This document shows positions 56,750-64,000 of a stretch of DNA of 64,000 nt, in pieces; the stretch's first letter is position 1; every line of letters begins with the position of its first letter. The stretch covers positions 25,444,337 to 25,508,336 of the forward strand of contig JAJEKV010000006.1 in NCBI GenBank assembly GCA_021234155.1, read 5' to 3'. The notes under the pieces were generated by a model that saw only the letters and a list, made by a program, of their open reading frames with translations, did not search any database and had not been told where the DNA came from. Source of the DNA: Isoetes taiwanensis. Lineage: Eukaryota > Streptophyta > Lycopodiopsida > Isoetales > Isoetaceae. The translations under genes were made by a program, and so were the position numbers.

Positions 56750-56915
56750 GTGTAAGACTTGAGCTAGAAGCCTCAAGATTGGGCATTGAATTGTAATGGT
56801 TCAACAAGAGTGAGACGCCTCCATATATAGGTCTTGACTTCTAGGCCAATGGTCGGGATCCTGCCATTCCAGAGGATGGGATCGCGCCAAATATAGCACA
56901 TGTATGTAGGCTGTT
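56750..56915 (-). repeat. LTR fragment of the third gypsy family
   Basis: Matches 30568-30710: shared CTCAAGA, AATGGTTCGACAAGA/AATGGTTCAACAAGA, TAGGCCAATGGTCGGGATC-like and GGATGGGATCGCGCCAA-like text. A diverged partial copy, perhaps from a solo LTR. Confidence 0.8.
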
Positions 56916-57265
56916 AGAAATAATTACGTATACAAGAAATTTATCGTGGCAGCCAAGGCCGCCGCGAACATTTCTCTTTACTGGCTTGGTGTCAGTTTGA
57001 GACCCAAGTATTATGAAGGGCAATTCAAAATGAAAATTTTTGACTAAATCACCCATTAATTAGTAAAGTTAACCAGTCTAATAGTTAGAAGGCAAGAACA
57101 TTTAAACCCTTGAAATTCACTCCCTTGAATGGGATTGTAAATTGGGGTTTTAAGAGCATAAAAATTATGACCCTAAACACCCCTATTTTATTTTGCAAAA
57201 GTCGTATTTAATTAAAGTGGGACAAATCTCGAATTTTGGGAATTTTGGGAATTTTTATCGAATCT

Positions 57266-57776
57266 CAGGGGGAGGGAGATGGGGCACACCTTGATAAGGA
57301 GAAGGGTAGGAGGAGAAGGAGGGAGGGGCCCTGAGGTTGAAGAGGGGAAGAGGCTAAGTTGGAAGAAGGCAGGGAAGGCTAAGTTGGAAGAAGAGGGGAG
57401 GAGAAGAGAAAAAAGGGCAAAGGAGGGCCGAGGGAGGGATATGTTGGAAGAAGGAGGAGGGCGCCGGGGGGGGAGGGAAGGGCGGGGGAAAGGAGCAAAG
57501 AGGCAAAGAGGAATAGCAAAAGGGCAAAAGAGGAGAGAGGTTGGGGCAAAAGGGGCAAAAGGTCTCCCCAACCTTTCAAAATAATGGTTAAAAAGAGGAG
57601 AGGGAGGGGCAAAGGGGGGGGCAGGGTCTCCCCCCCCCTTTCCAAAATAATAAATAAGGGAGGGCAAGGGGGCAAGAGGAGGGGCAAGGGAGGGGCAAAG
57701 GGAGGTGGGCAAGGGGCAAGAGGAGGGGGAAGAGGAGAAGGGGGGGGGAGAGTGGGGAAGGGGGGGGAAAGCCAAA
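57266..57776 (+). repeat. Half-kilobase polypurine tract
   Basis: Almost all A and G on the plus strand (GGGAGGGAGATGGGG, GGGCAAAGGGG, GAGGAGAAGGGGGGGGGAG). The few pyrimidine breaks include CCCCCCCCTTTCC at 57630-57645. Open stretches here are artefacts of composition. The G runs could form quadruplexes or triplex DNA. Confidence 0.92.
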
Positions 57777-58115
57777 AATAACTAAAGGGGAATGTATCCC
57801 CTTGAGATTAAAAAAGATTAATATTAAAATATAATTAATAATTTCTTTAATTAAATATAAAATATTTTAATTAATTAAATAAAAAAAATATAAACCTTTC
57901 TCTTCTCGATTAGTGAGTCGAGAATTGGAAAGTGGATCCCCTTTTACACCAGGAGGAGCAAGTCAAAGGCATTTGCAAGGCCTCCGATCTGCCGGTAGCC
58001 TCTCCCTGCAGTCCGATCCCTGAAGAGTAGCCATGTTGCTGTTTACAGCCGCTCCGCACCACAACACAACATTCGAATGTTTATGAAATCGTGGTTGTTC
58101 TTTTCGGGCATGGCT

Positions 58116-58529
58116 CTAATCCTCCTGCTTCCGGAATCCTCCATAACCGTCACTGCAATTCTCCATCAGAGAATGCCAATTCTTTCTCATGGAGCGGCTG
58201 GATTCACTGCTGCAATTGAAGTGTTGTATGCTTCCTAATGTCCAAATCTCTCCATCATTACCTCTTGCAGGGTTTGGCACTGCAGCCAGGTCTGTATTAT
58301 AAGTTCTTCTAGAAGCTTTGCGTTGTATCAAGATCTTGGAAAATCGTTGTAACTGGAAGAAAGGTGATTCTGAAGTAAATTGGAAGCGAAAAAAGCCAGA
58401 ATCGGGAGCGTCTATAAGCCAGATCTTCTTCCCCTTCATCTCCTTCAAGAACAATAGAGTCAGCCTCGACATGCTGTTGTTTTCACCTTCCACGGTCGCT
58501 CTCTGTATTTTCAGCCATAGCCAAAGCAT
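58116..58529 (-). CDS. Uncharacterised 137-codon open frame
   Basis: I do not recognise this sequence. The frame has mixed composition with KGKKIWLIDAPDSGFFRFQF in its middle and a Ser-rich end, in a locally GC-balanced, non-repetitive stretch flanked by CpG-containing sequence (57940-59110) unlike the surrounding AT-rich DNA. It could be the first exon of a gene or part of a CpG-rich promoter region. Weak call, based only on openness and composition. Confidence 0.25.
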   Translation of the reverse strand: MLWLWLKIQRATVEGENNSMSRLTLLFLKEMKGKKIWLIDAPDSGFFRFQFTSESPFFQLQRFSKILIQRKASRRTYNTDLAAVPNPARGNDGEIWTLGSIQHFNCSSESSRSMRKNWHSLMENCSDGYGGFRKQED

Positions 58530-59214
58530 AAATGGCTGCCATAGACTTAAGTGGCGAATGTTTAAGCTCCAACAACAGGTCGGGCGGTTTTGCCAACAGA
58601 TCGACTCGCCTCGACTCGCTCGTAAATCATGCTCGCGATCTCCCGCATCTGCCCGCGATCTTGACCATCTCGGTTAACACATGGTGCGGGATTCTAATAA
58701 CAGAGAAGAAGATTGCCGAAGCAAATAAGATTGGGGCTTAAATGAAGGCGGTGGAGAGGCGGATCGAGGGGGGGCATATCGTGGATCGGCAGGGCGTTTT
58801 CTCAAGCTTGAAGAACCGGCTTAGTCCGGCGGTATTTCTAACTCTGCAGGCCCAAGAACCTGCTTTAATCCGGCATTTTTCTAGCTTTAATCCGACATTT
58901 TTCTAGCTTCTAGATTCGGCGGGGCATGCTTTCGGGGCCAGGCGATCATTCTCTGCCGGGCATGCTCTAAATAATTCCTTCGTGTTTTCTCGATCTCCCT
59001 CGCTTTCGATCTCCCTTTCACATTTTTCAATCGGACTACGCCTTTGCCACCAACGCGGGCGGTTTGCAACGCCAGATCTTCACGCCGCCGCGGCGGATGA
59101 AAGGAAATGGTTCTTGGATAGCACATCTCCGCTTCCATGCCATAGCGAGGATCTTGAGACTTCATATAGCCACCCGCGATTTAAGTAAGTGTACCAAATT
59201 TCTTCTTCTAAAAG
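58530..59214. other. GC-richer, CpG-containing stretch without supported gene
   Basis: Contains overlapping short open frames on both strands and repeated phrases such as AATCCGGCATTTTTCTAGCTT / AATCCGACATTTTTCTAGCTT (58868-58910), but no domain. Confidence 0.4.
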
Positions 59215-59312
59215 GTACATACCAAATCTCCCCCTTTTCAATTTCAAATTTCAAAATTCCCCTTTTCAATTTCAAATTTAGAAAATGTCCCCCTTTTCAA
59301 TTTCAAATTTCG
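59215..59312. repeat. Short tandem repeat CCCCTTTTCAATTTCAAATTT
   Basis: About three imperfect units of 27-40 bp (at 59229, 59259 and 59288). Confidence 0.85.
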
Positions 59313-59777
59313 AACTTAAGAGGTGGGAGAAAAAAAAAAGCCAAATCTTTTGAGAGAAAAAGTGGAATAATAGTGTGTACTCAAAAAAAAAAATCTGGAT
59401 ATATCACGGTTATTTTTCTAAAAAGTTGGCTTATACAAGATAATAGTATACTTTAAATTAGTTCACTTTATTTCAAAGGAAATGATGCATGGCTATACTA
59501 TATATTGCTTTGCATGGACCATGTGCTAGTATGCTATACTATACTATATAACTATATATTGCTTTGTATGGACCTTGTGCTAGTATGCTAATGCGTGCAT
59601 TATGAAATTGTAGTATAAAGTACTAAAAATTCCGCTAATTAAGGTGTGCTAGTTAATAACCATTTAGGACATTGTCTTAAATCTCTTTTTTTTTTCAAAG
59701 GTATGTACAACCCCCCCCTCTTTTTTTAAATTTTAAATTAGTATGATATAGTTTATTGTTTTCTCACAAAGACATTA

Positions 59778-59927
59778 TTAGTATTTAGCACACATTAGTA
59801 TGTAACAATTGTTTTTATACTAGCACACATTAGTATTAGCACACATTGCACAGCACATTAGTATTTAGCACACATTAGTATGTAACAATTGTTTTTATAC
59901 TAGCACACATTAGTATTAGCACACATT
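59778..59927. repeat. Two direct repeats of about 70 bp
   Basis: Units containing TTTAGCACACATTAGTATGT and AACAATTGTTTTTATACTAG are repeated at 59778-59846 and 59859-59927. A similar doublet with TATACTATATATTGCTTTG sits at 59492-59570. Confidence 0.88.
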
Positions 59928-60456
59928 GTTCTTAGGGCCATTTTTGGAAAATACAGTGACTCAAAGCGGCTCAAAGCGAAAAATCATTTTAGGGGTCATA
60001 GGGCCTTTCTAATCGCCCAGTCGAGAAAGGAAAACTCAAAAAGCAGCCTTGCTTGAGTTTTAGGGGTCATAGGTTTTCGACTCTCGCTGAAATGAAAGAT
60101 GACTAATGAAAAGCGGGGTTTAGGGGTCGGCCGGCCTCCACCCCCAAACCCCGCTCGCTTTTGAAGCCAGTATTTCGACTCGCTGTCGAAAAAGGCCTGA
60201 CCATTAAAACCCGTTTTTCGCTGAGCCGTTTTTCTAGAACAGAAAGGCTCCCATTCGCCCTAAAACCGCATTTTCACTCTCAGCGGTCGAGAAAGGCCCT
60301 ATCACCCCTAAGAACTGCGTTTTAAACTTTGAGCCCCTCCTTTCCGAGAAAGGCCCCATGACCCCTAAAGCTTGTGTTTTGGCTTTGAGTCGCCTTTCAT
60401 TTCATGAGTCGAGAGCGTCCTCGCCCCAGATTTTCCAAAAAATGGCCCCTAAGAAC
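59928..60456. mobile_element. GC-rich foldback element (529 bp)
   Basis: The ends GTTCTTAGGGCCATTTTTGG (left) and the inverse of CCAAAAAATGGCCCCTAAGA (right) form imperfect terminal inverted repeats of about 28 bp. Inside, AGGGGTCATAGGGCCTTTCT and the inverse of GAAAGGCCCCATGACCCCTA pair as well, so the whole element is a long degenerate palindrome. I could not find a clear target duplication, so the superfamily is undecided. Confidence 0.8.
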
Positions 60457-62356
60457 CTTTTTATTTTATTTTTTTGCATGTAGCATCACTTGACTAACTT
60501 GATTTTTGTCTTTTTCGCGGAGTCCCTTATCTCGACCCGGATAGTACATGCTTGGGAGCAATGAAAAGACCGGGTTCATTGAAGAAAAGATGCTTAGAAA
60601 GAGGGTGGTGACATCGGTTGGACATAGAAGCACGTGGCCTATGAAGGAACTCCTCATACAAATTTCTATCGTCCTGGTTGCTCATTGACTTGGACCCAGC
60701 TCCACGTGGTTGCGATGGGTGATTCATGTGTGAAGAGGGTGTAATCATTGTGACAATACGACCACTATGGTCTCTTCACCCACTGTAATGTATATTGTAA
60801 TGAGCCCATTTATAAATATAAGGTATCTCAAAACTAGTGTTTTTTGGTGATTAAGTAAACAATTTGCTTAATTTTTATTGGAATTTATGATCTCTTGTCT
60901 ACCCACCTAAGAAAATACAGCCAAAAAGTCTTGGTAAAGGAATTCACCCTCACGCGAAAAACTCTTATTTTGAATGACAAATAAGCCCCAAAACAGGGAC
61001 TCGACTCGATATCCAAGAAAACTGGGAGAAAGCTTGGATGCACAGTTTCAGACAAAAGTTCGAATTAAGGACAGTTTTCGGGTCGGGTTGCTCCTTTTTG
61101 TGTAAAATAACAGGGTTCCGAAAAAAAGTGGGAATGGAATGAGTCCCACTTTAATTACGACTTGCAAGCAATACATTGTTGAAGTAGATGATATAAAGTG
61201 TAATAGTGCATGGATCTTATGAAGCGCGAGGATTGTTGCCACATTGTCCACTTTTGCAAAGCCAACAAACTATTTTTATCTTACCCATTACATATTCTGA
61301 AACTTTTAAAAAACCCGCAAAGCAATAATTAGTTTTTGTCAGGTGCATTAGTTAGATTCTCTGCAGGTTCCCAGGTTCAATCACTTGGAGAATATCCTTG
61401 CCAATTGACAAAGTAATGCAACCATTGACAAAGAAACTTAGAGTCTAAATTTCTCGAACCTCGAACTCCTCATAATCATCATTTTCCTCTGATGGAGGTG
61501 GCGGAGGAACTTGATCTAGGAAGGGATTAGGTGTGTGGCTCCAATAATGAAACATAGAATACTGGATGGAGACGAACAACAAGAGGGAGCTCGAGCCAGA
61601 ATACAACATTGCTGATCTGAGTTGTGATCTAGTAGGGACCGAGGCAATGATTGCAAGCTTGTTTGCAGGGACATGTGAGGGACAGGTGATAGGGAGGTCC
61701 CTATACAGAAACCTTTATCATGTTCCAGTCTCCTTATTTCCTTCGTTCTTTTAGCAAACCTTTATCATGTTCCAGTCTCTAAGCCTTATTTCCTTCGTTC
61801 TTTTAGCGTCTCTTCATCCTGGAGATTCTTGTGAGGAGAGAGAATTTGATTCCAGGATATTTTCAATCTCATGACACAAATTGATTGGAGGCTCCTAGAT
61901 ATTTTCAATCTGATGACACAAATTGATTGGGGGGTTCTAGAATGTAGTAGGTTTTTGATATATGTTTGATTGTGAGCAAAACAAAACATTTCAATTGGGT
62001 TTTATGTTCCTTTGTAAGTCGTCCTTGTGTACTAATAAACCTCACACTAAAACCAGCTGCTCGGTATAAATTATCATATTTTGTAAATATAATGGTAACT
62101 ATATTTCAATTCAGATTGTGTGAGCTAGAAGTTTATCTATAATACCTGCGAAAGTAATTCCTTTTCATTAATGAGTACCATAATCCGCATTGCAATTCAA
62201 AAAGATATGAAGAATCCAGGCTCCAAAAATGGGATTGATTTCTTGATTCAGCTTGTTAAACTTAAGCCTCTCACTCTTTGAAACAAGCAATTGCCTCTCC
62301 ATAGCTGGCGCTTAATCTGTATTGATTATAAAATGTACATTTGAAACCGGCATACA
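60457..62356. other. No recognisable gene; small tandem duplications
   Basis: ACCTTTATCATGTTCCAGTC is repeated at about 61710 and 61757, and TTTTCAATCTCATGACACAA at about 61860 and 61899. A minus-strand stretch near 61560-61448 reads a Pro-rich, acidic tail (VPPPPPSEENDDYEEFEV), possibly the end of a lost gene. Confidence 0.4.
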
Positions 62357-63324
62357 TTAATCCACGAACATTGCTACATTGCCTCCCCTTAGCTTTGGTC
62401 CGTTATCAGGTGCACCCATCCCTGCCGCAATCATAGCGTCAATGTCTGTATGTGGTGCAGGTCCTTTCATCAGCTTTATCCTACAACAATAATGCACTGT
62501 CATCGTAAGAAGTGACAAATTCACAGGCAAGCAAACATAGATGCTTGTTTATAGACGGGTTCCCATAAACATTACCCCAAAATATCATTCTGAGATGGCA
62601 ATTATGTGCCACAGAAATGGCTGCTCATGAGTATGTACTGATTATAATCCGGCAAAATTTTATGCATGTTAAAAAGACTGCCACCATGACCTTGGCAAAG
62701 GTTAAGATTATCATGGACAAACTGCTCTCTATAAACTCATGAAAGAATAAGAACCCCTATTAAAATTAACCACTTTCAAATGGCATAACAACTTGTTAAG
62801 AATTAAACTATTGTGGAAGACTAAGTTCACCGTCTCCCTCTAAATAACTTTCGTCTCTCTTTCCTTTTCTTGTGCCATGTTCTACAACTTTGTAAGAAAA
62901 TGGATAGACTCACCTTTTTCTGTGCCGCTTTGTTGCATAGTGTTCATCGCGGACTGATGCCGAAGCGAAATAGCGGCTAAAATAAAAGCGTAATTTCAGA
63001 CCAAATTGTGACCTAAACCATCTAAAAGCAGTGGGAAAAAATGTCTTACTCGCAATGAATACAATAAAATTGACCAAGGCCTGGCAAATCTGCGTCAGGG
63101 GCCTTCACATTCTCGGTTCTAGGATCCTTCAGAGCCGCATGAATCATATCATCGCGTGCAAAACAACGATCAAGGACAACTTTGCAAACAGTATGCAGAT
63201 TAGAAAAGAACAACTAAGAATACTAAGGAAAAAGGATATCTTTAACAAGAAATTTGGCTCGCCGTGCAGATTTGTGAGAGTATCTGTTCTTGGAGGGCTT
63301 CTTGTGGTTAGGGCAACGACCCAT
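62357..63324 (-). CDS. BUD20/ZNF593-type C2H2 zinc-finger protein, 4 exons
   Basis: Exons from the start: 63324-63240, 63155-63050, 62976-62914, 62480-62357; 125 residues. The N-terminus MGRCPNHKKPSKNRYSHKSA and RRAKFLVKGDDMIHAALKDP, the zinc finger FYCIHCDRYFASASVRDEHY continuing ATKRHRKR (C-x2-C-x12-H-x5-H), and the ending KLMKGPAPHTDIDAMIAAGM and PDNGPKL match the eukaryotic Bud20/ZNF593 family along its whole length. These nuclear-cytoplasmic proteins help export pre-60S ribosomal particles. Introns 2 and 3 are GT-AG; intron 1 only fits as an AT-AC intron, which restores VKGDD across the join. The residues around every splice are the conserved ones, so the gene is probably intact. Confidence 0.95.
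63156..63239 (-). other. U12-type AT-AC intron in the BUD20 homologue
   Basis: The 84-nt intron begins ATATCCTTTTT, the consensus 5' splice site of U12-dependent AT-AC introns, has a branch-site match TCCTTGAT about 13 nt before its end, and ends TTGCAC. Without this splice the frame reaches a stop after FLVKDILFP; with it the conserved FLVKGDD is made. Confidence 0.85.
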
Positions 63325-64000
63325 CGCCGGACCTCAACCTTAAACCCTAAGAAATTTTAATATTTAAAGCATTTGCCACCTCAGCGCTTGAGATCTTAAC
63401 TGTCCTAACTTGTCTTAAATTGCAAACACAAGTGCGGACTACCAAGGGCTAGACGATAAGAGCCGGTTCACATGCAACAATGGTCGGAGAGGGGCCCTGT
63501 TATACCCTTCGTAAATTTGTGATGATGGTGGGCGTAAAATGGCATGGCATTTTACATGATGGTGAAGGTCGCGATGGTGCATATGAATCCAGCCTAAGAC
63601 CCCCTCCACCTTTACTACAGCTTTGCAATCACAACATTGATTGAATGTTTAGAATAGGTGGCCAAATTCGAGTTTGCTATTCCATTCGTTATCAAACCAG
63701 TACATACTTTGTCCAGTAGTCCAGGTGCTTCGGCGGTGGAGGAGACTGTTACTAGCTAGTCTTATAGCCATGTCGATCCTTCTCTCAAAAATCATTGGTG
63801 GGTCGGTCTCAGTCCCTTTTCTTTAAGTGTACTTGAGCCACGTATTCTCACCTCAATGTGTCAGCCTTGCGCAATGAGCAAATACACCATGAAACAATGT
63901 ATAACAATAACTAGGAACGTGTGCCCGGCGATGTCGGGCATTCCTTGAGAGCATGTGGAATGGATTTAGGGTATTAGACTCTGCAACTATAATAGAATTT
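63325..64000. other. Upstream of BUD20 homologue; second TGCCCG hairpin at 63922-63940
   Basis: It presumably contains the gene's promoter in the first few hundred bases. At 63911-63940, CTAGGAACGTGTGCCCGG and ATGTCGGGCA repeat the hairpin motif found at 46691-46713, including the following text ending TGTGGAATG. Confidence 0.6.

Noticed and set aside
57212-57775. Long minus-strand open frame rich in Pro, Ser and Leu
   Set aside because: It is the complement of the polypurine tract; openness follows from lack of stop codons in polypyrimidine sequence.
1-64000. CRISPR arrays, bacterial operons, rRNA genes
   Set aside because: The sequence is clearly eukaryotic nuclear DNA; no regularly spaced short repeats with unique spacers and no rRNA-like blocks were seen.

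Overview
The window looks like a repeat-rich, gene-poor stretch of a large land-plant nuclear genome. The genes have many small GT-AG introns, a land-plant kinesin-8B is present, and nested Ty3/gypsy chromoviruses, L1-type LINEs, hAT-type miniature elements and tRNA-derived SINE heads fill the rest. A Tf1/sushi-like gag and the mix of repeats fit a seed-free vascular plant (a fern is my best guess); a gymnosperm is not excluded. Only two genes look intact in 64 kb: a kinesin-8B (38538-43027, minus, 16 coding exons) and a BUD20/ZNF593-type zinc-finger ribosome-assembly factor (62357-63324, minus, 4 exons), whose first intron reads as a U12-type AT-AC intron.

Layout. 0.09-2.84 kb: 5'-truncated LINE (minus). 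3.15-4.18 kb: decayed trihelix/SANT-like DNA-binding gene (minus). 6.05-8.39 kb: second LINE relic (plus), split by a 563-bp hAT-type MITE with a perfect 8-bp target duplication. 9.95-22.58 kb: large Ty3/gypsy chromovirus (minus) with 3' LTR, PPT, iMet PBS and a truncated 5' LTR. 22.58-27.46 kb: a rearranged relative in the opposite orientation. 27.46-30.92 kb: a third, Tf1/sushi-like gypsy element (minus), cut by the second element's LTR. 30.9-38.5 kb: tandem and segmental duplications. 38.5-43.6 kb: the kinesin gene and its promoter. 44-49 kb: small repeats and a poly(A)-binding-protein MLLE fragment. 49.1-52.6 kb: an AT-rich tract full of TTCTAGAA palindromes, holding a near-perfect 0.8-kb foldback. 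52.6-60.5 kb: SINE heads, a LINE relic, an LTR fragment, a 0.5-kb polypurine tract and a GC-rich foldback element. 62.4-63.3 kb: the BUD20 homologue.

The most remarkable object is the first gypsy element. Between its PBS and gag, where such elements normally have only a short leader, lie about 4.3 kb with two extra same-strand genes. One is a decayed but unmistakable histone H3 relative: it opens with MARTKQTARK and ends with an H3 histone fold, the two parts separated by a long inserted charged/proline-rich linker. The other encodes an acidic protein of about 490 residues that I do not recognise. Each gene has its own canonical TATA box, and upstream of each is a pair of the same 63-67-bp palindromic hairpin spaced about 197 bp apart, so the element carries a duplicated promoter module. 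The neighbouring relative keeps a recognisable piece of the unknown protein and, before it, another small ORF that could be a very divergent histone fold. Because the same element encodes an integrase with a chromodomain (a family that binds methylated H3 tails), an element encoding both a tail reader and an H3-like tail is a plausible, apparently undescribed system; that functional link is inference.
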